DNA of 64,000 nucleotides from Streptomyces paludis (lineage in GTDB: Bacteria; Actinomycetota; Actinomycetes; Streptomycetales; Streptomycetaceae): positions 248,001 to 312,000 of the forward strand of contig NZ_CP031194.1 of assembly GCF_003344965.1 (NCBI RefSeq), in the 5' to 3' direction. This document shows, in pieces, positions 44,946-53,025 of the stretch (positions within the stretch are counted from its first letter, which is position 1; each line of letters opens with the position of its first letter). A program made the position numbers and the translations under genes. The notes below the pieces were generated by a model. That model was not told where the DNA came from. It ran no database searches and was given only the letters and a program-made list of their open reading frames with translations.

Positions 44946-45254
44946 ATGGCTGAGCCGGATTTCGACGCGCGTGGGGTGCTCATCGAGCGATGGCCGCGCT
45001 CCCTCACCACGGCGGGCCAGGTACTGGTCCAGGACGGCAGGCTGGCGCTGCTGACCAGTTACGGCCGGGTGATCGACAGCGCGCCGCTGCGGGCCGTCAG
45101 GACCGCCCGGCCGTGGTTCGCCGGGAGCGGCAGTACGGTCGCCACCGTCAACGGCATCCGCTACCGGCTGACGATGGGGCGGCCCGGGCGGCGCCCGGAC
45201 GCGACGGCGCTGGCCCGGCGGTTCATGGAGGCCGTCAGCAGGGCGGGGCACTAG
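44946..45254 (+). CDS. Small conserved-looking hypothetical protein
   Basis: A 102-aa soluble, beta-rich protein ([38 protein letters not shown]) with a C-terminal helix ([12 protein letters not shown]). The size and pattern suggest a PH-like fold, similar to the C-terminal half of the acidic protein just upstream, but this is inference. GGAGGGGG lies about 12 nt before the ATG. Function unknown. Confidence 0.75.
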   Translation: MAEPDFDARGVLIERWPRSLTTAGQVLVQDGRLALLTSYGRVIDSAPLRAVRTARPWFAGSGSTVATVNGIRYRLTMGRPGRRPDATALARRFMEAVSRAGH

Positions 45255-45302
45255 GTCCCCCCCTGCGCCCACGCCGCCGCCCGCCGCCCACCGCCCGCCC
45301 GG

Positions 45303-45827
45303 TCAGCCGACCACGGCCGAGCGGGCCGCCGCCGAGCTGTGGTCGACCGCCGCCGGGCCGAACTCCGCCCCGGGGAACGGGCCGTCGGTCGTCGCGCCGT
45401 ACACCGGGCGCAGCGGCAGGGCCAGCGCGGCGGGCGGGGCGGGAAGCGTGAACCAGATGCTCTTGCCCGTATCGCCCCGGCGCCGCATGCCCCAGCTCTC
45501 GCTGACGGCCGCGATCAGGGCGAGACCGCGGCCGCCGGTATCGAACGGACCGGCGTCGTTGACCGCGGGCAGCCGCGGATCGTGGTCGCTGACCGAGACG
45601 GTGAGCCGTTCGAGGAGCAGCTCGATGTCGACGGTGCAGAGCTTGTCCGGCTGGGCGTGCCGGTGGACGTTGGTCAGCAGCTCGGTGACGCCGAGTGCCG
45701 CGTAGTCGATCAGAGGATCGAGATGCCAGTAGCGCAGTTGCGCCGAGATGATTCTGCGGACCTGACCGATCCGCGACGGCAGGGCCTGGAGCTCCACCGT
45801 GCAGTGCCTGCTGGGCCGGCTGATCAC
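45303..45827 (-). CDS. HATPase anti-sigma regulatory factor (RsbW/SpoIIAB-like)
   Basis: Serine-kinase-type ATP-binding regulator of 174 aa. The GHKL ATP-binding fold is clear: N box in ALGVTELLTNVHRHAQPD and G1 box in VSVSDHDPRLP. The G2 box is FDTGGRGLALI. A disordered tail of about 40 residues follows. GTG 45827 has GGGGAG at 9 nt. Streptomyces genomes carry many such stand-alone kinases; sigma factor and antagonist partners are not next to it. Confidence 0.88.
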   Translation of the reverse strand: MISRPSRHCTVELQALPSRIGQVRRIISAQLRYWHLDPLIDYAALGVTELLTNVHRHAQPDKLCTVDIELLLERLTVSVSDHDPRLPAVNDAGPFDTGGRGLALIAAVSESWGMRRRGDTGKSIWFTLPAPPAALALPLRPVYGATTDGPFPGAEFGPAAVDHSSAAARSAVVG

Positions 45828-46018
45828 GGCTGCGACTCCCCGAATGAGTCCGGAAGAAGACGACGATCGGATCCAGCGGCGCGGCGCGCCGCCGATCCCG
45901 CCCGGCGGGGCTGGATCGCAGCGTCACCGCCGGTTAACCCTGAGTGATATGAGACCAGAGTGACGCAGGGGGCCCGACTCCGCAACTCGCGGGCGCCCGG
46001 CGGGTGACCGCCAGAACC

Positions 46019-46070
46019 CGCAAGGTTTGTTGCGCAATTTTTATTGCGCAAGGTTTCTTTCCTGTCTAAC
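46019..46070 (+). promoter_or_regulatory. Twin TTGCGCAA operator and promoter of the ArsR-type regulator
   Basis: The palindrome TTGCGCAA occurs at 46030-46037 and 46044-46051, 14 nt centre to centre, and GCAAGGTTT flanks both sides (46020-46028 and 46048-46056). TTATTG (46041-46046) and TAACCT (46065-46070) could be -35/-10 boxes 18 nt apart. The -10 is 8 nt before the ATG at 46079 and there is no ribosome site, so the mRNA is probably leaderless. Confidence 0.65.
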
Positions 46071-46078
46071 CTCGGCGC

Positions 46079-46681
46079 ATGGCCAAGGAGACGACGACCC
46101 CGACCATCACCGATCTCGCCGCGCTGAAGGTCTTCGCGCACCCGCTGCGCATCGAGCTGTACCGGCGGCTCTTCACCGCGCGCTCGGCGACCGCGTCCCA
46201 GCTCGCGGAGCAGGTCGACGAGGCGGTGTCGCTCGTCAGCTACCACCTGCGCAGGATGGCGGCGCACGGCTTCATCGTCGAGGCACCGGAGTTGAGCACG
46301 GACGCGCGGGAGCGGTGGTGGAAGCCGGCCTCCGAGCGGGGGTGGAGCTTCCGCAGTTCCGACTTCATGGGTGATCCGGAGGGCGCGGCCGTGGTCGGGC
46401 AGGTGACCCGCCAACTGCTCACGGCGCGCGCCGAACGGTACGCCGCCTACCTCGACCAGCAGTCGGCGTGGCCGAAGGAGTGGACGGACGCCGCGTTCAC
46501 CGCCGAGTACCTGCCGCGGCTGACGGCGGCCGAACTGGCCGAGCTGAACGAGGAGATGCACGCGTTGGTACGGCGCTGGGAGGAGCGCGGGCGGGCCGCC
46601 GAGGAGGCCGGGGAGACCGGGAACACCGCGGGCCGCGAGCAGGTCGCCCTGCATCTGTACGGGTTCCCGTACCGCCCGTGA
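46079..46681 (+). CDS. ArsR-like winged-helix transcriptional regulator
   Basis: A 200-aa regulator. The winged helix lies at about residues 12-75 (LKVFAHPLRIELYRRLFTAR, SASQLAEQVDEAVSLVSYHL motif region), followed by a helical C-terminal domain with a Trp-rich ligand pocket (ERWWKPASERGWSF). No metal-binding cysteines are visible, so an organic ligand or a physical signal is more likely than arsenic. The MFS exporter gene follows after 61 bp, and the upstream twin palindrome is the expected operator. Confidence 0.87.
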   Translation: MAKETTTPTITDLAALKVFAHPLRIELYRRLFTARSATASQLAEQVDEAVSLVSYHLRRMAAHGFIVEAPELSTDARERWWKPASERGWSFRSSDFMGDPEGAAVVGQVTRQLLTARAERYAAYLDQQSAWPKEWTDAAFTAEYLPRLTAAELAELNEEMHALVRRWEERGRAAEEAGETGNTAGREQVALHLYGFPYRP

Positions 46682-46742
46682 AACCCCCGAGTCCGTGCAT
46701 CACCGCGTCGTACATCCCCGCGTTCCCCGAGGAGGCATCCGC

Positions 46743-48017
46743 GTGACCGCGACAACGACCGCGATATCCGCGACGCGCGGCTCACCGCCCGCGCACCGAG
46801 ACGCGAACGTACTGCGCTGGCTGGGCGCGCTCGCCCTCTCGCTGCTGGGCGACAACGTGTACTTCCTCGCACTGTCCTGGGCGGCGATCCAGGCCGGCAG
46901 CCCGGCGCAGGCGGGGCTGGTGCTCGCCGCCGGTTCGGTGCCGAGGGCGGTGCTGATGCTCGGCGGGGGTGTGGTGGCCGACCGGTTCGGTCCGCGCAAG
47001 GTGGTGATCGGCGGGGATCTGACGCGGTGTGTGGTGATCCTGGCCGTGGCGGGCGTACTGGCCGTATCGACGCCCGGTGTATGGCTGCTGGTGGTGGTCG
47101 GTCTGGTCTTCGGCACGGTGGACGCCTTGTTCCTGCCGGCCGTCGGCGCGCTGCCGCCGCGTATCACCGGTCCTGACCAGCTGGCCCGGGTGCAGGGGCT
47201 GCGCGGGCTGGTCACCCGGGCTGCCACCATCGGCGGTTCACCGCTGGCCGGTCTGGCCATGGCGCTGGGCGGCCCGTCGCTGGCGTTCGCGGTCGCCGGG
47301 ATCCTGTTCGCGGTGTCGCTGCCGCTGCTGATCGCCGTACGGATCGCGCCGCTCCCGGAGCCGCCGCCCGCCCCGGACGACGACGGCCGGGCCGCCGGGA
47401 GCGGTGGCACGGCCTGGCGGGACCTGACCGACGGGCTGCGGCACATCCGGCGCCACCGGGTGCTGGCACCGCTGGTGATCGTCCTCGCGACAGCCGACCT
47501 GGGCTTCGCCGGTCCGCTGAACATCGGCGTGGCCCTGCTGGCCGGTGAACGCGGCTGGGGCGTCACGGGACTCGGCTGGATCGTCGGCGGTTTCGGGGCC
47601 GGCGCGGTCGCCGCCTCGCTCCTGCTGGCCGTCCGGGGCCGTCTCCCGCGCGCCGGGCTGGTCCAGCAGGGGTTTCTGGCGCTCGGCGCGGTGGCTCTCG
47701 GCGCGCTCGCCTTCGCGCCCTCGCTGCCCGTCGCCGTCGGCGTCGGCGCCGCGGTCGGACTGGCCGGCGGGCTCTGCGGGGCGCTGTGCGCGGCGCTGCT
47801 CCAGACCGCCGCCGATCCCGCGTATCTCGGCCGGGTCACCGCCGTGGCGAGCCTGTTCTCGCTCGGGGTCGCCCCGCTGACGTACCCGCTCACCGGCGCG
47901 GCCGTCGCCGTCTGGGGTACGCGGCCGGTCTTCGTCGCCAGTGCCGCGATCGTGGCGCTCGGGTCCGCCGTCGGGCTCTGCTTCCGGTCCCTGCGCCGCG
48001 CCGAACTGCCCCGCTAG
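46743..48017 (+). CDS. MFS transporter, probable efflux
   Basis: Major facilitator superfamily protein of 424 aa with about twelve membrane segments. Typical motifs are LALSLLGDNVYFLALSWAAI in helix 1 and GGGVVADRFGPRKVVIGGDL in the loop 2-3 signature. GTG 46743 has a strong GAGGAGG. Placement behind an ArsR-type regulator suggests a drug or metabolite exporter of the DHA/EntS type controlled by it. Substrate unknown. Confidence 0.9.
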   Translation: MTATTTAISATRGSPPAHRDANVLRWLGALALSLLGDNVYFLALSWAAIQAGSPAQAGLVLAAGSVPRAVLMLGGGVVADRFGPRKVVIGGDLTRCVVILAVAGVLAVSTPGVWLLVVVGLVFGTVDALFLPAVGALPPRITGPDQLARVQGLRGLVTRAATIGGSPLAGLAMALGGPSLAFAVAGILFAVSLPLLIAVRIAPLPEPPPAPDDDGRAAGSGGTAWRDLTDGLRHIRRHRVLAPLVIVLATADLGFAGPLNIGVALLAGERGWGVTGLGWIVGGFGAGAVAASLLLAVRGRLPRAGLVQQGFLALGAVALGALAFAPSLPVAVGVGAAVGLAGGLCGALCAALLQTAADPAYLGRVTAVASLFSLGVAPLTYPLTGAAVAVWGTRPVFVASAAIVALGSAVGLCFRSLRRAELPR

Positions 48018-48040
48018 CCGTGCGGTTCCTGCGCCCGCCT

Positions 48041-48062
48041 CTGTACCTACTGGTATGTACAG
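48041..48062 (+). promoter_or_regulatory. CTGTAC-N10-GTACAG operator-like inverted repeat
   Basis: Perfect 6-bp arms (48041-48046 and 48057-48062) flank CTACTGGTAT. The sequence resembles TetR-family operators seen upstream of Streptomyces genes, and TATGTA within it could be a -10. No TetR gene is adjacent. Confidence 0.5.
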
Positions 48063-48069
48063 TGGAGGG

Positions 48070-48093
48070 ATGAGCACTCCCGAGCGGCGCTGA
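48070..48093 (+). CDS. Seven-codon leader ORF before the phosphotriesterase-like gene
   Basis: ATG-AGC-ACT-CCC-GAG-CGG-CGC-TGA encodes MSTPERR, with GGAGGG directly before it. It ends 13 nt before the GTG of the next gene, which lacks a good ribosome site of its own. It could be a coupling leader, or the true N-terminus of the enzyme displaced by a +1 frameshift or sequencing error. Confidence 0.3.
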   Translation: MSTPERR

Positions 48094-48106
48094 GCGGCGG
48101 CGGCGC

Positions 48107-49045
48107 GTGACCCGGCCCGCCGGCCGTCCGGCGCCCGGCTCCGAGGCCCGACGCGTCGTCCGTACGGTCCTCGGCGATATCGCGCCGGACGCGCTGGGCC
48201 TCTGCGACGCGCACGACCACCTCTTCCTGCGCAGCCGTCTGCTGCCCGGTCAGGAGCTGGCCGACCCGGCGCACGCGGCCGGGCGGCTGCGGGAGTTCCG
48301 GGCGCTGGGCGGGCGGGCCGTGGCCCAGTGGACACCGTTCGGGATGGGCCGCAGGCCCGCCGATCTGGCGGCGCTGTCACGGTCGGAGGGCGTCCATCTG
48401 ATCGCCGCGACCGGGCAGCACCGGGCGGACCACTACGACGCGTCCCTGCTGCGCGAGACGGACGGGGATCTCGCCGCGCTCTTCGTCACCGAGCTGACCG
48501 AGGGCATCGCCGGGACCGGGGTACGGGCCGGGCTGATCAAGGTGGCCGGGGCGTTCCACGGGATCGACGCGCACGCCCGCCGTACGATGACGGCCGCGGC
48601 CCGCGCCCATCACCGTACGGGCGCGCCCATCGCCGTCCATCTGGAGCTGGGCACCGGCGCGCTGGACGTACTCGACCTGCTCTGCGGGGAGTTGGAGGTG
48701 GCGCCGGACCGGGTGATCCTGGGCCACCTGGGCCGCTCCCCCGATCCGACGGCGCAGCGGCAGGCCGCCGAGTCGGGCGCCTATCTGGCTTTTGACGGTC
48801 CGTCACGCGCTAATCACGCGACGGACTGGCGGCTGCCGGAGCAGTTGGCGGCGCTCGCGGTCGGCGGCTTCGGTGACCGGCTGCTGCTCGGCGGCGACAC
48901 GACGGTGCCGGAGACTCCCGGAATGCCGTATCTGCTGCGCCGGTTGCGGCCGAGGCTCGAACTCACCCTGGGGGAAAGGCTGCTGGAGCGGATCCTGGTC
49001 ACCAACCCGGCACGGGCGCTGAGTTTCACCCCCCGGAGCGGCTGA
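48107..49045 (+). CDS. Phosphotriesterase-family hydrolase
   Basis: Amidohydrolase-superfamily barrel of 312 aa. The metal ligands of the phosphotriesterase family are all present: HDH in CDAHDHLFLR, the bridging Lys in AGLIKVAG, His in PIAVHLELG and ILGHLGR, and Asp in LLGGDTTVP. Natural substrates in the family are usually lactones, and true triesterase activity is unproven. GTG 48107 has only a weak ribosome site. The 3' end overlaps the convergent ROK regulator by 20 bp. Confidence 0.87.
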   Translation: MTRPAGRPAPGSEARRVVRTVLGDIAPDALGLCDAHDHLFLRSRLLPGQELADPAHAAGRLREFRALGGRAVAQWTPFGMGRRPADLAALSRSEGVHLIAATGQHRADHYDASLLRETDGDLAALFVTELTEGIAGTGVRAGLIKVAGAFHGIDAHARRTMTAAARAHHRTGAPIAVHLELGTGALDVLDLLCGELEVAPDRVILGHLGRSPDPTAQRQAAESGAYLAFDGPSRANHATDWRLPEQLAALAVGGFGDRLLLGGDTTVPETPGMPYLLRRLRPRLELTLGERLLERILVTNPARALSFTPRSG

Positions 49046-50252
49046 GCGCGCCCAGCGGGTCGTCCAGCACCGGCTGCCACGCCAGCTCCGCCGCGCCCAC
49101 CAGGCTGTTGTGGTCGAGGGTGCAGGCCAGGATCGGTACGCCGCCGCTGCGGCCCCACAGGCTGCGGTCGGCGACGACGGCGCGCAGCCGCTCCGGATCG
49201 GCGGCCAGCAGCTCCCGGTGCAGTCCGCCGAGGATGATCCGGTCGGGGTTGAGGATATTGACCAGGCCGGCGAGTCCGAGCCCCAGCCGGTCGATCAGCT
49301 CCTCGGCGGCGCCGCGCACGGAGGGGTCCGCGTACTCCGCGCGGAGCAGATCGCTGGACTGCTTGAGCAGCGAGACCTCGGGGCCGGGCGCGCGGCCCGC
49401 GGCGGTGAGGAAGGCGAGCGGGTCGGCCTCGACATCGAGGCAGCCCTTGCTGCCGCAGTAGCAGGGGCGCCCCTCGGGGTTGACCGTGAGATGGCCGACC
49501 TCCAGCGCCAGGCCCGAACTGCCGCTGTGCAGACGGCCGTCGAGGACGAGGGCACCGCCGACACCACGGTGTCCGGTGGCGACGCAGAGCAGGTGCTGGG
49601 CGCCCCGGCCGGCGCCGTGCCGGTGTTCGGCGAGGGCGGCGAGGTTGACGTCGTTGCCGGTGAGGGCGGGCCCGGCGAGGCCCGCGGCCCGTACCCGCTC
49701 GGCGAAGATCTCCCGTACCGGCGCACCGGCCGGCCAGGCCAGATGGAGCGGGTTGAGGGCCGTGCCCTCCGGTTCGGCGATCGCGGACGGTACGGCGAGA
49801 CCCACGCCCACGCACCGGTGTCCGCCGGCCCGCAGCAGCGCGGCGCCCGCCTCGACGACCTCGCCGAGCACCTGCGCGGGGTCGGCGGTGGCCGTACCGC
49901 GGGTGGGCGCCGTGGCGACGATCCGGCCGCCGAGCCCGACCAGCGCGACCCGGAAGCCGTCCGCGTGGATCTGGGCGGCGAGCGCGACGGGACCCTCCTC
50001 GGCCACCGACAGCCGGTGCGAGGGCCTGCCCTGGGAGCCGGCCGCCGCGCCGGGCCGGGAGTCCACCCGGATCAGCCCGAGGGCCTCCAGCTCGGCGGCG
50101 ACGGCGCCCGCCGTGGCGCGGGTGACGCCCAGCTCCGCCGTGAGCACGGCGCGGGTGGGCGCACGGCCCGTGTGCACGAGTTCCAGTGCCGGGCCGAGTG
50201 CGCTCCGGCCTCTCTCCAGCCGTGTCCGGGTGGGGGTAGCCTTGCCGTCCAT
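49026..50252 (-). CDS. ROK-family transcriptional regulator
   Basis: A 408-aa repressor of the NagC/XylR type. The N-terminal winged helix-turn-helix (RAVLTAELGVTRATAGAVAA) precedes a ROK kinase-like domain with the zinc motif GRPCYCGSKGCLDVEA and the sugar-binding segment TGNDVNLAALAEH. ATG 50252 is used; a longer frame runs into the divergent promoter. It is divergent from the MFS gene at 50328 (75-bp gap), so it probably controls sugar uptake or efflux by that transporter. Confidence 0.9.
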   Translation of the reverse strand: MDGKATPTRTRLERGRSALGPALELVHTGRAPTRAVLTAELGVTRATAGAVAAELEALGLIRVDSRPGAAAGSQGRPSHRLSVAEEGPVALAAQIHADGFRVALVGLGGRIVATAPTRGTATADPAQVLGEVVEAGAALLRAGGHRCVGVGLAVPSAIAEPEGTALNPLHLAWPAGAPVREIFAERVRAAGLAGPALTGNDVNLAALAEHRHGAGRGAQHLLCVATGHRGVGGALVLDGRLHSGSSGLALEVGHLTVNPEGRPCYCGSKGCLDVEADPLAFLTAAGRAPGPEVSLLKQSSDLLRAEYADPSVRGAAEELIDRLGLGLAGLVNILNPDRIILGGLHRELLAADPERLRAVVADRSLWGRSGGVPILACTLDHNSLVGAAELAWQPVLDDPLGALSRSGG

Positions 50253-50292
50253 GGAGGGGAGTCTCCCATGATCCGCGGGCCGCGCGGACGCC

Positions 50293-50330
50293 TTGTACGG
50301 ACGAGGGACGGCCCCTATCCTCATTTTGTG
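50293..50330 (+). promoter_or_regulatory. Consensus-like promoter starting a leaderless GTG mRNA
   Basis: TTGTAC (50293-50298) and TATCCT (50316-50321) are 17 nt apart, predicting transcription start at about 50328, the first base of the GTG. No ribosome site occurs nearby; the nearest GAGGGA is about 19 nt upstream. Confidence 0.7.
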
Positions 50331-51635
50331 CCGAACCTAAACAAAGTCAGGACCGGGCTCCGGGGAAGCCCGCCGCCGCTGTCGTCGCTCTCCTCGCTGA
50401 CCCGGCTCCGTACCGCGCTGACCGTGGTCTTCGCGCTCGACGGATTCCTCTTCGCCGGCTGGGTGGTCCGTATCCCGGCCATCAAGCACCAGACCGGGGC
50501 CTCGGCGAGCGATCTCGGGCTCGCCCTGCTCGGCATCTCGGCGGGTGCGGTCATCACGATGGTGCTCACCGGCGGGCTCTGCCGCCGGTTCGGCGCCCGG
50601 CCGGTGACCGTGGGGTGCGCGGTGCTGCTCTCGCTGAGCATTCTGCTGCCGCCGCACATGCATTCAGCGCTCACGCTCGGACTGGTGCTCCTCATCTTCG
50701 GTGCGGCATACGGGTCTTTGAACGTCGCGATGAACAGCGTGGCGGTCGATATCGTCGCGGCCCTGCGGCGCCCGGTGATCTCCAGCTTCCACGCCGCGTT
50801 CAGCCTCGGCGGCATGATCGGCGCGGGGCTCGGCGGGCTGGTCGCGGGCGGGCTCTCGCCCGCCGTCCATCTCGCCCTCCTGACGGTCATCGGTCTGCTG
50901 GTCGTCGCCGCCGTCGGCCCCACGCTGCTGCGCGAGGCCCCGCCCGTACCGGACCTTAAGGCCGGGGGCGCCCCGTCGAGCGATACGTCACCGCCACCGG
51001 CCGCGCCCGCGAGCCGGCCCGCGCGTCCGGCGCGGCTCGACCGGCACGCCCGCGCGCTGGTCCTCCTCTTCGGCGTGATCGCGCTGTGCACCGCGTACGG
51101 CGAGGGCGCGATGGCCGACTGGAGCGCCCTGCACCTCACCCAGGATCTCGGGGCGTCGCCCGGCACGGCCGCCGCCGGGTACTCGCTGTTCGCCCTCGCC
51201 ATGACCGCGGGCCGGCTCTCCGGCACGGTGCTGGTGGAACGGCTCGGCCAGACCACCGCCCTGGTCGCGGGCGGGGTCACCGCGGCGCTCGGCATGCTGG
51301 TCGGCTCCCTCGCGCCGAGCACCTGGCTCGCGCTGACGGGCTTCGCCGTGGCCGGTCTCGGCCTCGCCAACATCTTCCCGATGGCCATCGGCCGGGCCGG
51401 CGCGCTGGCGGGTCCCAGCGGGGTCGCCGCGGCGTCCACGCTCGGCTACGGCGGGATGCTCCTCGGCCCGCCCGCGATCGGCTTCCTCGCCGAGTGGTTC
51501 TCGCTGCCGCTCGCCCTGACGACGGTCGCCCTGCTGTCCGCCGCCGCGGCGGTCATCGGCTACGCGGCCCGCAACGCGTCGGCGCGTCCGGCCGGCCGGA
51601 CGGCCGTCCACGACAACCCGGCGCCGAGTGAGTAG
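50328..51635 (+). CDS. MFS transporter paired with a ROK regulator
   Basis: A 435-aa MFS transporter with about twelve membrane segments (VVFALDGFLFAGWVVRIPAI at the start, and a loop GGLCRRFGARPVTVGC). It resembles the YbjJ/FucP-like fold with a long central loop (about residues 215-245, Pro/Ala-rich). GTG 50328 is the predicted transcription start. ATG 50268 would extend it by 20 residues but lies upstream of the promoter. Divergent ROK regulator implies a sugar-related ligand. Confidence 0.87.
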   Translation: MPNLNKVRTGLRGSPPPLSSLSSLTRLRTALTVVFALDGFLFAGWVVRIPAIKHQTGASASDLGLALLGISAGAVITMVLTGGLCRRFGARPVTVGCAVLLSLSILLPPHMHSALTLGLVLLIFGAAYGSLNVAMNSVAVDIVAALRRPVISSFHAAFSLGGMIGAGLGGLVAGGLSPAVHLALLTVIGLLVVAAVGPTLLREAPPVPDLKAGGAPSSDTSPPPAAPASRPARPARLDRHARALVLLFGVIALCTAYGEGAMADWSALHLTQDLGASPGTAAAGYSLFALAMTAGRLSGTVLVERLGQTTALVAGGVTAALGMLVGSLAPSTWLALTGFAVAGLGLANIFPMAIGRAGALAGPSGVAAASTLGYGGMLLGPPAIGFLAEWFSLPLALTTVALLSAAAAVIGYAARNASARPAGRTAVHDNPAPSE

Positions 51636-51705
51636 CCGTACTCAGGCGTGCCTGTTCGATCCACCTCACTCTGGAGTGACACACACCACTTCGGAGGAGA
51701 CCACC

Positions 51706-52053
51706 ATGATCTCGGGACGGCTCAGCACGCTCGCCCGGCTGACCTTCGGCAACCGCGCCTCGCAGGTGTATCTGGGTCTGGTCCTGATGACGGCGGCCTT
51801 CCTCTCGTACGACCTGGCGTTCACGCACCACCCCGACGCCACGTTCGCCGGGGTGCCGCTGCTCCTTCTCGCCGTGCCGACCGTCCTCGGATTCCTCGCC
51901 GCGGGAGGGGTGTTCGGGGACGCGGTCACCGAATCCGCCGCCTTCCTCTACCCGGCCCTCGTCCTCTCGGTGCTGATCCAGTCGGCGGCGCTCGGCGCTC
52001 TCGTACGGCTGCTGCGCCGGCCGGGACAGCCCGCGCGCACCGAGACGGCCTGA
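51706..52053 (+). CDS. Small polytopic membrane protein (SCO4225-like)
   Basis: A 115-aa protein with three membrane segments (about 18-38, 45-65 and 80-103). ATG 51706 has a strong GGAGGAG 7 nt upstream; the frame begins earlier at 51628 without one. It resembles the Streptomyces SCO4225 membrane protein family, recalled and not checked. No known function. Confidence 0.8.
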   Translation: MISGRLSTLARLTFGNRASQVYLGLVLMTAAFLSYDLAFTHHPDATFAGVPLLLLAVPTVLGFLAAGGVFGDAVTESAAFLYPALVLSVLIQSAALGALVRLLRRPGQPARTETA

Positions 52054-52083
52054 AGCGCACCCCGGACATCGGTCGTCTGCCGC

Positions 52084-52956
52084 CTACCGGGCTTCCGCGT
52101 TGGCGCGGATCTGCTCGGACAGCCGCGCGAGTTCGGCCGTCGCCGCGGGCGAGGTGTCGCTGAGTCCGCTGTTCACGGCCGTCGGGCCGCGCAGGAAGCG
52201 CCGCAGCGCGGCCACGAGCACTCCCTCCGGCAGGGTCCGCAGCGCGCCGAACCCGCGAGGGACCGGCGGCGTCGGCAGCGCGGCCAGATTCTGCCGCATG
52301 AGGCGGAGCATGGCGCGGACCGCGGCCGGATCGCCGGCCAGCGCCACCGGGCCGCCCGCCGCGTGGACCGCCTGCCCGAGGGGCACCTCGAACGCGGCGT
52401 GTGTCTTGAGCCAGGCGTCCATCCTCGGCTCGGACTTGGTGTTGATCCCGGCGGCACGGAACGTCCGTACGATCCGTTCGAGCCGCGGGGTGGTCCGGCC
52501 GTCGGGTTCACCGATCGGCGTCGCCACCCGGCGGGTCAGGAAGCTCGGCGCGCGGTAGCGGACCACGTCGCCGTCCATCGTGCCGCCGGCCGTGCCGAAG
52601 CCGAGCAGCACCCGCTCGTGGCCGATCACCGCGCCCAACGGCTCCGGGCCGCCCGCCCAGTTGAGCTGGAACAGCACATCGCCGTCGAGACCGGCGAGTG
52701 ACTCCAGCACCGCGTCCACCTGATGGCTGCGGACGAAGACCGAGGTCAGGTCGTACCCGCCGGCCGGATGCTCGACCACCGGCACCGGTATCCGTCTGAC
52801 GACCGGGCTCCCGGCCGCGGCGAGCCGCACCCCGTGCCGGCGCAGGGCGGCCAGGCGCTCGCCCCGGGCGAGGAGCGCGACATCGTGGCCGGCCTCGTGG
52901 AAGCGGGCGGCGAACTGGCTGCCGAGGACCCCGGCGCCGTACACGAGCAGTTTCAT
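52084..52956 (-). CDS. Ketopantoate reductase-family oxidoreductase (PanE/ApbA fold)
   Basis: NADPH-dependent reductase fold of 290 aa with the N-terminal Rossmann motif GAGVLGS and the conserved Lys in DAWLKTHAAF. The C-terminal helical domain is more divergent than in PanE, and the usual Asn-rich stretch is absent, so the substrate is uncertain. ATG 52956 is 69 bp from the divergent TetR gene, with shared operator repeats between them. Confidence 0.85.
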   Translation of the reverse strand: MKLLVYGAGVLGSQFAARFHEAGHDVALLARGERLAALRRHGVRLAAAGSPVVRRIPVPVVEHPAGGYDLTSVFVRSHQVDAVLESLAGLDGDVLFQLNWAGGPEPLGAVIGHERVLLGFGTAGGTMDGDVVRYRAPSFLTRRVATPIGEPDGRTTPRLERIVRTFRAAGINTKSEPRMDAWLKTHAAFEVPLGQAVHAAGGPVALAGDPAAVRAMLRLMRQNLAALPTPPVPRGFGALRTLPEGVLVAALRRFLRGPTAVNSGLSDTSPAATAELARLSEQIRANAEAR

Positions 52957-52966
52957 GGCACCTTTT

Positions 52967-53025
52967 TCATACGTTCGTTTCAGTCATACGTTCGTTTGAA
53001 TCAAACGTCTGTAGTGTACGCAGAC
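52967..53025. promoter_or_regulatory. TetR operator cluster between reductase and TetR gene
   Basis: TCATACGTTCGTTT occurs twice (52967-52980 and 52984-52997). CGTTTGA-A-TCAAACG (52993-53007) is a perfect 7+7 palindrome. GTCTG/CAGAC (53007-53011 and 53021-53025) flank TAGTGT (53012-53017), a possible -10 lying 8 nt before the TetR ATG. No ribosome site is seen, so that mRNA may be leaderless. Confidence 0.7.
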
